Origin: Thermotogota bacterium ADurb.Bin062 | Lineage (GTDB): Bacteria > Thermotogota > Thermotogae > MWEM01 | DNA: 64,000 nt | Assembly (NCBI GenBank): GCA_002071085.1 | Contig: MWEM01000009.1 | Location: 1-64,000 of the forward strand | Direction of reading: 5' to 3' | Shown here: positions 25,639 to 33,878 of the stretch, piece after piece | How positions within the stretch are numbered: position 1 is the stretch's first letter | Layout: the number at the start of each line of letters is the position of its first letter | Made by a program: the position numbers and the translations under genes | The notes under the pieces: model-generated | What the model saw: the letters and a program-made list of their open reading frames with translations, nothing else | The model's database searches: none | What the model was told of the DNA's origin: nothing

Positions 25639-26877
25639 ATGAAACGTCGTTTCGTGAACATCGGGATTTGTGTTTTGGTCTTTGGGTTAGTGGTTGCGCT
25701 CAATTCTTGCGGGGCCGTTGGTGTGGTTACCCTTGACGATGCGAAAATTCAGTTTATTGGATGGATCGGAGGACTGGGGGTGGAAGAGCACGCGATCGGC
25801 CAGTATTTAGGGGAAGTTTCAGCCGGAGATGAGGTGGGCTCGTTTGACCCGACGCCTCTAGCAGGAGGGCGGGCTGAACGCGGCTCAGGCCCGTTATCCG
25901 AAAACGGGTGGCTCTTCTACGTGGACGAGTGGCCGGGATCGTTCTACAGTCATCCTGGTAAGATCTGCGTTATCGGTAAAAGCGGGCAGATTCTTTACTC
26001 AGTGGAGACTCAAGGATGGCCGGTGGTGAACGGGGAAAAACCCGCTTCGATGAATCGGACCTTCCAGGAGATGCTGGCGGATATCTCGACGACGATCTAT
26101 AATCCGAAAGAAATCGCCATTTGGCCAGAGTTCAGATGGCCTGTGATTGTTTGGCGGTTCCGGACATACGGGGCAGTTGTCGTGAACGGCCTGAATCCCG
26201 GCGAAAACCTGTATACGGAAGCCTCCAATGCGCAAGCTATGATGGTAGACGCAATGAAAAAACTATTCAACACCGCCACTACAGGCATCAACTATGTCCA
26301 AGACGTCAAGTACCCGAACAACAAACCCGCGAACGTCGCGGCTGCGATTAACGACCTAGTGGAGAATAAGAAGGTCACCCATATCGTTCTCTACTATATC
26401 GCGCACGGGAATATCGAGTTAATGAGCGTGGGTGGGATTTACTTTTACGCCAGTCAGCTAAAAACGCTGATGGAAACCTATTCGACCGTGAAATTTATCC
26501 TCTTAGTCGAAACATGCCACGGAGGGAGCTGGCCCGATTACTTTCGAAATCTATCCCCTCGTCTGCTCAACCTTCGTTTGGCGATCGCGTCCACCAGTCG
26601 GAACCAAGGCGCCTACCCCGATTGGGACGAAGCGGGCGGCCTCATCGACTACAATCGCTTTGACGATCAGTGGGTAGAGTTTACGAGTGACTTCCTCTTA
26701 AAGATGGAGTACTATACCTCGGAGGCGCATTGGGGTGAGGTAACGAGCTTGACCACCCCCGCTTTAGAAAACAATATCTTGAAACTGTTTTGGTTGTGTT
26801 ACGACCGCGCAAAGGCCGATAATTGGATCTTGTCCCAACGTACGGGTCATCAGACTCCTACCCACTACCTTCCGTAA
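25639..26877 (+). CDS. Caspase/legumain-like cysteine peptidase lipoprotein, copy B
   Basis: A 412-residue paralog of the gene at 23963, with lipobox LNSC (Cys24). The catalytic dyad is His256 (YYIAHGN) and Cys293 (LVETCHGGSW). AGGAGG precedes the ATG. Residues 1-140 are almost identical to copy C, while the segment at about 150-235 and the region after the catalytic His differ more, pointing to recent duplication with uneven divergence. Its own promoter and terminator make it monocistronic. Likely cell-surface proteolysis; substrates unknown. Confidence 0.86.
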   Translation: MKRRFVNIGICVLVFGLVVALNSCGAVGVVTLDDAKIQFIGWIGGLGVEEHAIGQYLGEVSAGDEVGSFDPTPLAGGRAERGSGPLSENGWLFYVDEWPGSFYSHPGKICVIGKSGQILYSVETQGWPVVNGEKPASMNRTFQEMLADISTTIYNPKEIAIWPEFRWPVIVWRFRTYGAVVVNGLNPGENLYTEASNAQAMMVDAMKKLFNTATTGINYVQDVKYPNNKPANVAAAINDLVENKKVTHIVLYYIAHGNIELMSVGGIYFYASQLKTLMETYSTVKFILLVETCHGGSWPDYFRNLSPRLLNLRLAIASTSRNQGAYPDWDEAGGLIDYNRFDDQWVEFTSDFLLKMEYYTSEAHWGEVTSLTTPALENNILKLFWLCYDRAKADNWILSQRTGHQTPTHYLP

Positions 26878-26893
26878 AAACTCGGTATATTTC

Positions 26894-26926
26894 AAAAAAA
26901 GCGGGAGTAGGTCTCCCGCTTTTTTA
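26894..26926 (+). terminator. Terminator after caspase-like gene B
   Basis: AAAAAAAGCGGGAG / CTCCCGCTTTTTT stem with T-run, 16 nt past the stop. Confidence 0.88.
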
Positions 26927-26929
26927 TTG

Positions 26930-27170
26930 GGCTCCACGGGAGCGCGCGGCATTCCCAGCGTGAATCTCCCCTCTGCGTTCTCCGTGTTCTCCGTGCGAAC
27001 CCCTGTTTTATTCTTAAAGGCGCGCCAACTTTCAAGTTGGCTTGTTTTGAGGTTTTCAAGAAAAAACACAACCCATGCCACACTGAAGTGTGGCGTTCCC
27101 AGGTGTTCCCAATAGACATACTGCACTAAAGTGCGGTGTTCCCAGTGGCGTTCCCGGTGCGGCGGTATCC
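26930..27170. repeat. Intergenic repeat block 10 (inverted R4, three R3)
   Basis: Inverted R4 tract (about 26966-27000), then R3 palindromes GCCAACTT/AAGTTGGC (about 27026-27043), GCCACACT/AGTGTGGC (about 27077-27094) and an imperfect GCAC/GTGC copy (about 27121-27138). The order and spacing largely match block 11, so the block seems to have been copied with the gene. Confidence 0.82.
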
Positions 27171-27200
27171 GTGTATTTCTTCCGGGCTTTTAAAAAAACG

Positions 27201-27209
27201 TGATATAAT
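27201..27209 (+). promoter_or_regulatory. Extended -10 promoter of caspase-like gene C
   Basis: TGATATAAT 54 nt before the ATG, in the same context as copy B's promoter. Confidence 0.75.
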
Positions 27210-27263
27210 AAGCTCGTTCTTTCCTCAGAAGCGCCAACACTAAATCTCTTAGGAGGTGGTTCT

Positions 27264-28502
27264 ATGAAACGTCGTTTCATGAACATCGGGATTTGTGTTT
27301 TGGTCTTTGGGTTAGTGGTTGCGCTCAATTCTTGCGGGGCCGTTGGTGTGGTTACCCTTGACGATGCGAAAATTCAGTTTATTGGATGGATCGGAGGACT
27401 GGGGGTGGAAGAGCACGCGATCGGCCAGTATTTAGGGGAAGTTTCAGCCGGAGATGAGGTGGGCTCGTTTGACCCGACGCCTCTAGCAGGAGGGCGGGCT
27501 GAACGCGGCTCAGGCCCGTTATCCGAAAACGGGTGGCTCTTCTACGTGGACGAGTGGCCGGGATCGTTCTACAGTCATCCTGGTAGGATCTGCGTTATCG
27601 GTAAAAGCGGGCGGATTCTTTACTCAGTGGAAACTCAAGGATGGCCAGTGGTGAACGGGGTAAAACCCGCTTCGATGAATCGGACCTTCCAGGCGATGCT
27701 GGCGGATACCTCGATGACGATCTATAATCCGAAAAACATCGCCATTTGGCCAGAGTTCAGATGGCCTGTGATTGTTTTTCGAATGCGTCAATTCGGGGCG
27801 GTTGTCGTGAACGGCCTGACCCCTACCCAAAGCCTGTATACGGAAGCCTCCAATATACACGCTATGATGGTAGACGCAATGAAAAAACTATTTAACTCCC
27901 CCACTGTCGCCGTCGACTATGTCAAAAGGGTCGAGAATCCGAACAACAAACCCACGGACGTCGCGGATGCGATTAGGGACCTAGTGGAGAATAAGAAGGT
28001 CAACTATATTGTTCTCTACTATATCGCGCACGGGAATATCGAATATATGAGCGTGGGTGGGACGGGCTTTAACGCCAGTCAGCTAGAAACGCTGATGGCA
28101 AGCTACCCTGGCGTGAAATTTATCCTCTTCGTCGAAACCTGCCACGGAGGGAGCTGGCGCGATTATTTTCGAGATCTATCTCCTCGTCTGCTCAACCTGA
28201 AAATGGTGATCGCGTCCACCAGTAGGGACCAAGGCGCCTATCCTGATTGGGATGTGGCGCACGGCCAAACCGACGTCAACGGCAATGACGATCAGTGGAT
28301 AGAGTTTACGAGCGACTTCCTCCTAAAGATGGAGTACTATACCTCGGAGGCGCATTGGGGTGAGGTAACGGGCTTGACCTTCCCCGCTTTCGACAACAAT
28401 ATCTTAAGACTGTTCTGGTTGTGTTACCAACGCGCACAGAACGATTCATGGATCTTGCCCCAAAATACGGGCCATCAGTCCCCACAAATCTTTTATCCAT
28501 AA
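27264..28502 (+). CDS. Caspase/legumain-like cysteine peptidase lipoprotein, copy C
   Basis: A 412-residue near-twin of copy B with the same lipobox (LNSC, Cys24), His256 (YYIAHGN) and Cys293 (FVETCHGGSW). Differences cluster in the middle (about 135-240) and around the post-catalytic loops, which in clan CD enzymes shape substrate choice; functional divergence is therefore possible but unproven. Own ribosome site (AGGAGG), promoter and terminator. Three such genes within 4.6 kb are separated only by repeat blocks, so recombination between repeats is a plausible duplication route. Confidence 0.86.
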   Translation: MKRRFMNIGICVLVFGLVVALNSCGAVGVVTLDDAKIQFIGWIGGLGVEEHAIGQYLGEVSAGDEVGSFDPTPLAGGRAERGSGPLSENGWLFYVDEWPGSFYSHPGRICVIGKSGRILYSVETQGWPVVNGVKPASMNRTFQAMLADTSMTIYNPKNIAIWPEFRWPVIVFRMRQFGAVVVNGLTPTQSLYTEASNIHAMMVDAMKKLFNSPTVAVDYVKRVENPNNKPTDVADAIRDLVENKKVNYIVLYYIAHGNIEYMSVGGTGFNASQLETLMASYPGVKFILFVETCHGGSWRDYFRDLSPRLLNLKMVIASTSRDQGAYPDWDVAHGQTDVNGNDDQWIEFTSDFLLKMEYYTSEAHWGEVTGLTFPAFDNNILRLFWLCYQRAQNDSWILPQNTGHQSPQIFYP

Positions 28503-28518
28503 AAACTCCATATATTTC

Positions 28519-28551
28519 CAAAAAAAGCGGGAGTACGTCTCCCGTTTTTTT
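28519..28551 (+). terminator. Terminator after caspase-like gene C
   Basis: GCGGGAG/CTCCCG stem with flanking A- and T-runs, 17 nt past the stop; slightly weaker than after copies A and B (CCCGTTTTTT). Confidence 0.85.
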
Positions 28552-28557
28552 ATTGGG

Positions 28558-29092
28558 CTTAACTGGGAGCGCGCGGCATTCCCAGCGTGAATCTCCCCTC
28601 TGTGTTCTCCGTGTTCTCTGTGTTCTCTGTGCGAAACCTTGTTTTATTTTTAAGGCATGCCAACTTAAAAGTTGGCGTTCCCAGTAGACATGCCGCACTA
28701 AAGTGCGGCGTTCCCAGGCGCGATACCCTCTTTCGAGAAAGGCAAAGGATGTATCGCGGGGTCCCTTTGGTTACCCCGCGATGAGCCCCCCTCTGTGTTC
28801 TCCGTGTTCTCTGTGCGAACCCCTGTTTTATTTTTAAGGGCTGCCAACTTTCAAGTTGGCTTGTTTTGAGGTTTTCAAGATAAAACACAACCCATGTCAC
28901 ACTGAAGTGTGGCGTTCCCAGGTGTTCCCAATAGACATGCCACACTGAAGTGTGGCGTTCCCAGTGTTCCCAGTAGACAAGACGAACTAAAGTCCGACGC
29001 TCCCAGGCGTTCAGCGTTCCCAGAGAAGTTGCCGGAAAAACGAAAACATGCCGCACTGAAGTGCGGCGTTCCCAGTCGTTCCCAGCAGAGAT
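28558..29092. repeat. Intergenic repeat block 11, dense R3 with R2 and inverted R4
   Basis: Inverted R4 tracts at about 28598-28636 and 28794-28822. R3 palindromes with arms AACT/AGTT, GCAC/GTGC (about 28691-28708), AACT/AGTT (about 28843-28860), ACAC/GTGT twice (about 28897-28914 and 28938-28955) and GCAC/GTGC (about 29050-29067). An R2 hairpin lies at 28753-28782. This is the widest variety of R3 arms in one gap. Confidence 0.85.
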
Positions 29093-29110
29093 AGTTCTCC
29101 CGCTTCTCTC

Positions 29111-29140
29111 TTGATTTTTCAGAATAGTCTGTGATATAAT
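29111..29140 (+). promoter_or_regulatory. Promoter of the padR-CoADR operon
   Basis: TTGATT (29111-29116), 18-nt spacer and TATAAT (29135-29140) preceded by TG, forming an extended -10. It overlaps the operator palindrome. Confidence 0.82.
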
Positions 29141-29170
29141 ATCGTCAACGATATATCAGTGACGATATTA
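29137..29170 (+). promoter_or_regulatory. Operator palindrome, probable PadR autoregulation site
   Basis: Perfect inverted repeat of 11-bp arms, TAATATCGTCA (29137-29147) and TGACGATATTA (29160-29170), with a 12-nt spacer. The left arm overlaps the -10 and the right arm ends in the ribosome-binding site. A dimeric winged-helix repressor bound here would block the promoter. Confidence 0.8.
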
Positions 29171-29180
29171 GGAGGAAGAG

Positions 29181-29648
29181 ATGCCGCGACCACCCTTTAT
29201 TCGGCATAGTTTGTTGAAGTATCTATCGATGGTTTCGGAGATGACCGGTTACGATTTTTTACGGTATTGTTCGAAAAATGGGCTTACCGTTTCTCCCGGC
29301 TCTGTGTATCCGCTCCTGAAGAAGCTCGAAAGTGAAGGGTTCGTGGCGTCTTCCGAAGTCGGGCGGAAAAAGACCTATCGGCTGCTGCCTGCCGGTCAGG
29401 AGTGGGTTGAGAATCATCTCGCGGGTGATACGGACAGAGACACCGAAAGGGCGCTCGGGATTTTTCAGATGACGGTTTCTTGTCAGTGTGGCGAGATTCC
29501 GAAATCCCTTTGCGATTCGCTCAAATCATTCCTTCTTCGCCTGGGGAAGACAAACTGGCACAGTAAAGAACAGTTGGGTAAATTGTTGGGGCTTTCCGAA
29601 TCGTTAGCGCGTGAAATACGAACCTATAAAAATAATCTGGAGGGATAG
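29181..29648 (+). CDS. PadR-family winged-helix transcriptional regulator
   Basis: A 155-residue DNA-binding protein. Residues about 8-80 form a PadR-type winged helix (LLKYLSMVSEMTGYDFLRY, GSVYPLLKKLESEGFV, KKTYRLLPAGQEWV). The C-terminal part (about 85-155) is helical and probably dimerises; it contains a Cys pair (SCQCGE) and another Cys (SLCDS) that could sense thiol or redox state. AGGAGG at 29170-29175 precedes the ATG. The next gene, a sulfur-handling reductase fusion, begins 4 nt after its stop, so the regulator very likely controls that enzyme and itself through the palindrome at 29137-29170. Confidence 0.87.
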   Translation: MPRPPFIRHSLLKYLSMVSEMTGYDFLRYCSKNGLTVSPGSVYPLLKKLESEGFVASSEVGRKKTYRLLPAGQEWVENHLAGDTDRDTERALGIFQMTVSCQCGEIPKSLCDSLKSFLLRLGKTNWHSKEQLGKLLGLSESLAREIRTYKNNLEG

Positions 29649-29652
29649 CGAG

Positions 29653-32091
29653 ATGAAGATTGTGATCATAGGCGGCGTGGCGGGAGGCGCCACGGCGGCC
29701 GCCCGTCTGAGAAGAGTGAACGAAAAAGCCGAGATCATCATGGTGGAACGCAACGGGTACATCAGTTTTGCAAACTGCGGGTTGCCTTACCACATAGGCG
29801 GCGTGATCAAGGAGCGTGAGCGCCTTCTGGTTTCCACACCCCAGTTGTTTCGAGACCGTTTTCGCATCGATGTCCGCACGCGGACCGAAGCCTTGCGCAT
29901 CGATCGGGAAAACAAACGGGTCGTGTTGAAGGATTTGAGCACCAATCGAGAGTACACGGAGTCCTACGACCGCTTGCTGCTTTCTCCCGGGGGTGTCCCG
30001 ATACGGCCGACCCTACCCGGTGTCGCCGATGAAGGGTTCTTTACCCTTCGGAATATGGAGGATATGGACCGTATCAAAGATTGGATGGCCGCTCGGTCGA
30101 TCACCCGGGCGTTGGTCATAGGCGGCGGTTTCATCGGTTTGGAAATGGTTGAAAACCTCGTCGAAAAAGGGGTATCCGTTTCTTTGGTCGAACTGGCGGA
30201 CCAGGTGATGGTGAATATGGACAAAGAGATGGTCGCGCCAATCCACCAATCACTCGCCGATCACGGGGTGTCCTTGTACTTGAAGACTCAGACGACCGGT
30301 TTCGAAACGGTTGGGAAAACGATCAAAGCGACTCTCGATAATGGAACCGTGATCGAAACCGAAATGGTCCTGTTCTCCATTGGCGTCCGCCCGGAAGTGA
30401 AGCTGGCCAAAGATGCGGGGTTGGAATTGGGACCCAGAGGGATACGGGTCAACCGTTATATGCAAACGAGCGACGCGGATATTTACGCCGTGGGCGACGC
30501 GGTGGAAACGCATCATCCCCTTTTGAACGAGCCGACGGTGGTGCCCTTGGCCGGGCCGGCCAACCGGCAAGCGCGTATAGCAGCCGACAATATGCTCCAT
30601 CCCAATCGGTCTTCATACGAGGGACCGATCGGCACCTCCATCGCGAAGGTCTTCGAATTGACGGCCGGGGCGACCGGTTTGAACGAGAAACAGCTCAAGG
30701 CGAAGAAGATTCCCTATCTGAAGTCTTACACGATCAACAACTCGCACGCCGGTTACTATCCCGGCGCTTTCCCGATTACCATAAAACTACTTTACGACCC
30801 ATCCGGAAAGGTTTTAGGCGCGCAAGCCATCGGCATCGACGGTGTGGACAAGCGTATCGATCTCCTTGCCGTAGCAGTCAAAATGGGGATGAATGTGCGT
30901 GACCTCACGACCTTCGAACTCTCCTACGCCCCGCCTTACGGCTCCGCTAAGGACCCCGTGAACATCGCCGGGTACGTCGCGTCCAACGTCCTTGACGGCG
31001 CGCTCGAAGTCTTCTTTCCCGAAGACATCCAAACAGCCGATCCATCGGTTGTTTTCTTAGACGTTCGGGATCCCGAAGAGCAGGCGCTCAGCGCTTTACC
31101 CGTTAAAAACGTCCAGAGTATTCCACTGGCTCAACTTCGCGCCCGGCTTTCGGAGCTCGATCGGACGAAAACCTATGTGACCGTCTGCGCCATCGGCCAG
31201 CGCGCATACATCGCCTATCGCATCTTGAAAGATAACGGGTTCAAAAACGTAAAAGACTTGACCGGCGGGATGAAGCTTGTGGAGGCCTTCAGCGAGAAAG
31301 AGTACGGTAAAGCGGCCAAGGTATCGAAAGCGCTCTTCCCTGCCGAAGTGTTGGTGGAGTCGACGCAAAAGATCAAGTTGGACGCATGCGGGCTACAATG
31401 CCCCGGACCGATTATGGAAACGTACAAACGGATGCTCGATATGAAAACCGGAGACTTCCTCGAAGTGTTGGCCACCGACCCCGGTTTTCGAAAAGACATC
31501 GCCAAATGGGCCGAAAAGACCGGTAACTCATTGATAAAGATCGATCAGAATAACGGGGTAACGACGGCCGTGCTCCGGAAAGGAGACCGCGTACCGGAGG
31601 AGCCGACGGCGTCCGCGTCCAGAACCGGAAAAACGATCGTCGTGTTCAGCAACGATCTGGATCGCGCGTTGGCCTCCTTCGTCATCGCGAACGGCGCTTT
31701 AGCGATGGGGAAGTCAGTCACGATGTTTTTCACGTTTTGGGGATTGAACATCTTGAGAAAACCGGACAAATCCTCAATACAAAAACCATTTATAGAGCGG
31801 ATGTTCGGAGCGATGATGCCCCGTGGCGCAGGGAAACTGAAGATGTCCAAGATGAACATGGCGGGACTGGGGACTCGGATGATCCGGTCTCGGATGGTGG
31901 AAAAGAAGATCGCCTCTCTGGAACAGATGATTCAGAACGCGATAAAAGAGGGTGTCCACCTCGTCGCCTGCCAGATGTCGATGGATTTGATGGGGATCCG
32001 CGCCGAGGAACTCATCGACGGCGTGGAGCTCGGCGGCGTCGCCTCCTATTTGGCCGAAGCAGAAGACGCGAACGTCAACCTGTTTATCTAA
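29653..32091 (+). CDS. CoA-disulfide reductase fused to rhodanese, TusA and DsrE-like domains
   Basis: An 812-residue flavoprotein. The FAD/NAD(P)-binding core (IGGVAGGATAAARLRR) carries the CoADR-type active cysteine, Cys42 (FANCGLPYHIGG), and a dimerisation domain to about 450. A rhodanese domain (about 460-550) has Cys512 in VTVCAIGQRAY. A TusA-type sulfur carrier (about 574-645) has Cys579 and Cys583 (DACGLQCPGP). The end (about 655-812) resembles the DsrE/DrsE2 group. Family knowledge: such proteins reduce CoA disulfides, persulfides or polysulfide and pass sulfane sulfur between domains. The ATG at 29653 follows GGAGG (29639-29643). It forms an operon with the PadR regulator. No sulfur oxidation genes are nearby, so a redox-homeostasis or polysulfide role is as likely as respiration. 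Confidence 0.92.
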   Translation: MKIVIIGGVAGGATAAARLRRVNEKAEIIMVERNGYISFANCGLPYHIGGVIKERERLLVSTPQLFRDRFRIDVRTRTEALRIDRENKRVVLKDLSTNREYTESYDRLLLSPGGVPIRPTLPGVADEGFFTLRNMEDMDRIKDWMAARSITRALVIGGGFIGLEMVENLVEKGVSVSLVELADQVMVNMDKEMVAPIHQSLADHGVSLYLKTQTTGFETVGKTIKATLDNGTVIETEMVLFSIGVRPEVKLAKDAGLELGPRGIRVNRYMQTSDADIYAVGDAVETHHPLLNEPTVVPLAGPANRQARIAADNMLHPNRSSYEGPIGTSIAKVFELTAGATGLNEKQLKAKKIPYLKSYTINNSHAGYYPGAFPITIKLLYDPSGKVLGAQAIGIDGVDKRIDLLAVAVKMGMNVRDLTTFELSYAPPYGSAKDPVNIAGYVASNVLDGALEVFFPEDIQTADPSVVFLDVRDPEEQALSALPVKNVQSIPLAQLRARLSELDRTKTYVTVCAIGQRAYIAYRILKDNGFKNVKDLTGGMKLVEAFSEKEYGKAAKVSKALFPAEVLVESTQKIKLDACGLQCPGPIMETYKRMLDMKTGDFLEVLATDPGFRKDIAKWAEKTGNSLIKIDQNNGVTTAVLRKGDRVPEEPTASASRTGKTIVVFSNDLDRALASFVIANGALAMGKSVTMFFTFWGLNILRKPDKSSIQKPFIERMFGAMMPRGAGKLKMSKMNMAGLGTRMIRSRMVEKKIASLEQMIQNAIKEGVHLVACQMSMDLMGIRAEELIDGVELGGVASYLAEAEDANVNLFI

Positions 32092-32134
32092 TAGTGAGAA
32101 GCTTGGAGCGTCCGGTTTATCCTGCCGGATTCCA

Positions 32135-33529
32135 TCAAAACTGGGCGCTCCAAAATTCGGCGCACCGCATCGTTTTACAGTCCAGAGTAAGGCCATCCGC
32201 TTTCAAACGGTCGATAACCGCTTGGCCGGCGGGGTTTGAAATACCGGCCAGATAGACGGCGGTATGCAGATGCAGGCATTTCCCGTGATGTGTGTCTCGG
32301 ATTCCGCCGATTCCTTTTGACAGAGCCTCTGTATAGCTTTCCGGCAGGTCTTTTTCCATCCCGAGATTACGTAAGCGGGTCCAACGGAGTCTACGCACCG
32401 CTCCATGCGAAAGCCGCATTGCTTCCGAGTCGAAGAGGGGCGCCAACCGCTTGATCTCTCCGCTCTCTTCCAACCGTGAGATTTCATACCGCAGATGCGG
32501 ACAGGTCAAGTAATGGGAGGTGGGGAAGGGCTTCCCGTTCTGAAGGGGAAAGCATTCGACGACCGCTGGGAATCCGTATCCACAGCGGTAAGATGTGGCG
32601 GTGTAGTTGCTCATCTTTTCGGCTGACAAACCGAGTTGGGCTTGCACTATTGCCGCGTCCCAGTGGTAAGGGTTGTACTCCATAAGACACACGCGTGCCG
32701 GAAGCTCCCCCGGGCTGTCCTCATCATAGACGGGAAGAAACCCGTGTTTTTCGAGTAAAGGAAGGAACCCCTCCATCTGTTGCGGAAGCGTGAGCGTCAC
32801 CAACTGACATCCCAAATGACCGGCCCAGCGGCGAATCTCTTCCAAGGCTTGAGCCAACCACTCCCCGGGCTTTGTGAAGGCGGAAACCGTGAAGTTGTCG
32901 GGGTCTCGAGAGCAGATACCGGCAATCACGCTGCCGTCTGGATAGGAGAAGAGGAATCGATCTTTGAGGTGGTCCGCTTCCGGATAGGCGAGCCACCCGT
33001 CGTGCCAGTATTGGTTTGAGGCGATCAGGAACTCACAGAAAGCGGACCGCATCCTTCCGATCTCACGCGGATGGATGGGGAGCGGAGGTTCAGTTTTTCC
33101 CCAAGGCTCGTGAAGCGGTTCGGCTTCCAACAGATAGGGTTCGCCGATGCTATCGAACCCGTGTTTTTTGGCTAAATGGAGACTTTCGACGTTACCGGAA
33201 TAGATGAGAGACACGATTCGGTCGGCCTTTTTTCGGAAGGCTTCGAGCAACGCTCCGCGGAACAGAGCCCCACCGTAGCCTTTTCCCTGAAAGGCCGGAT
33301 CCACACGCACCCCCTCCAACCAAGCGGTTAACCCGAAAAAGGCGAGGTGGGCGCACCCGATGAGCCTTTCTCGGTTTTTATCCCAAAGGAGCAAGAACGG
33401 GTCTTCCTCGGACAACCAGTCGTCGAACACTTTGGGAAGGTAGTCCTCACCCTCCCATATGCGGCTGCTGAGGGCGATGAGAGCTTCCCGGTCTTTTCTT
33501 TCTGCGGGGAGGAGAAGAGTCTCGCGCAT
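32135..33529 (-). CDS. GNAT acetyltransferase fused to DUF501
   Basis: A 464-residue protein of three parts. Residues 1-150 are a GNAT N-acetyltransferase with the acetyl-CoA loop VDPAFQGKGYGGALF. Residues about 155-290 look like a second, degenerate GNAT-like domain without a clear loop. Residues about 294-464 match the DUF501 pattern: QLGLSA, RCGYGFPAVVE, GKPFPTSHYLTCPHL, a central GIGG, KCLHLHTAVYLAG and NPAG. DUF501 is normally a stand-alone protein of about 150-180 residues with conserved His and Cys. Neither substrate is known. No strong ribosome site; the small gene upstream ends 32 nt away, so they may be coupled. It converges with the CoADR gene. Confidence 0.85.
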   Translation of the reverse strand: MRETLLLPAERKDREALIALSSRIWEGEDYLPKVFDDWLSEEDPFLLLWDKNRERLIGCAHLAFFGLTAWLEGVRVDPAFQGKGYGGALFRGALLEAFRKKADRIVSLIYSGNVESLHLAKKHGFDSIGEPYLLEAEPLHEPWGKTEPPLPIHPREIGRMRSAFCEFLIASNQYWHDGWLAYPEADHLKDRFLFSYPDGSVIAGICSRDPDNFTVSAFTKPGEWLAQALEEIRRWAGHLGCQLVTLTLPQQMEGFLPLLEKHGFLPVYDEDSPGELPARVCLMEYNPYHWDAAIVQAQLGLSAEKMSNYTATSYRCGYGFPAVVECFPLQNGKPFPTSHYLTCPHLRYEISRLEESGEIKRLAPLFDSEAMRLSHGAVRRLRWTRLRNLGMEKDLPESYTEALSKGIGGIRDTHHGKCLHLHTAVYLAGISNPAGQAVIDRLKADGLTLDCKTMRCAEFWSAQF

Positions 33530-33561
33530 CGGCGTGCGGGTGGATTGAGGATGTCGTTTTT

Positions 33562-33846
33562 TTACCCGTTGATGTACTTTGTGAAGGTGTCCCGGATCAC
33601 ATGTCGGGTGACGAGGTCGATGTACTCCACGCCGGCATCGGATAAAACGGCTTCTATATCCTTGAGAACCTCCGGATTGCGCAGGTCCGCGCTTCGCGCC
33701 TTGTTCAAATTGTCTTTCGCGACGAAGACCAGCGGTTCCTTCATGTACGGGGAGCTAAAGATATTGATAATGCGTTCTTTTTGGATCTCTTGCTTGTCTT
33801 TTTCGATCGAGAAAACCTGTATGAACATCCCTTCGTCTATCAGCAT
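33562..33846 (-). CDS. Small protein of unknown function
   Basis: Not recognised: 94 residues, mixed charge, no signal peptide or membrane segment. It shows a strand-helix pattern (MFIQVFSIEKDKQEIQKERI, then FVAKDNLNKARSADLR). The ribosome site is poor (AGGCAGGG), and the ATG for MFIQVF six codons in is an alternative start. It sits between the MazG-like gene (32 nt gap) and the GNAT-DUF501 gene (32 nt gap) on the same strand, which argues that it is a real gene in that operon. Confidence 0.6.
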   Translation of the reverse strand: MLIDEGMFIQVFSIEKDKQEIQKERIINIFSSPYMKEPLVFVAKDNLNKARSADLRNPEVLKDIEAVLSDAGVEYIDLVTRHVIRDTFTKYING

Positions 33847-33878
33847 ATCAAACCCTGCCTTTCTTCCTATAAATGAGG

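Noticed and set aside
28558-29092. Possible integron or attC-like array from many palindromes
   Set aside because: No integrase, no gene cassettes and no conserved core sites; the palindromes are shorter than attC sites.
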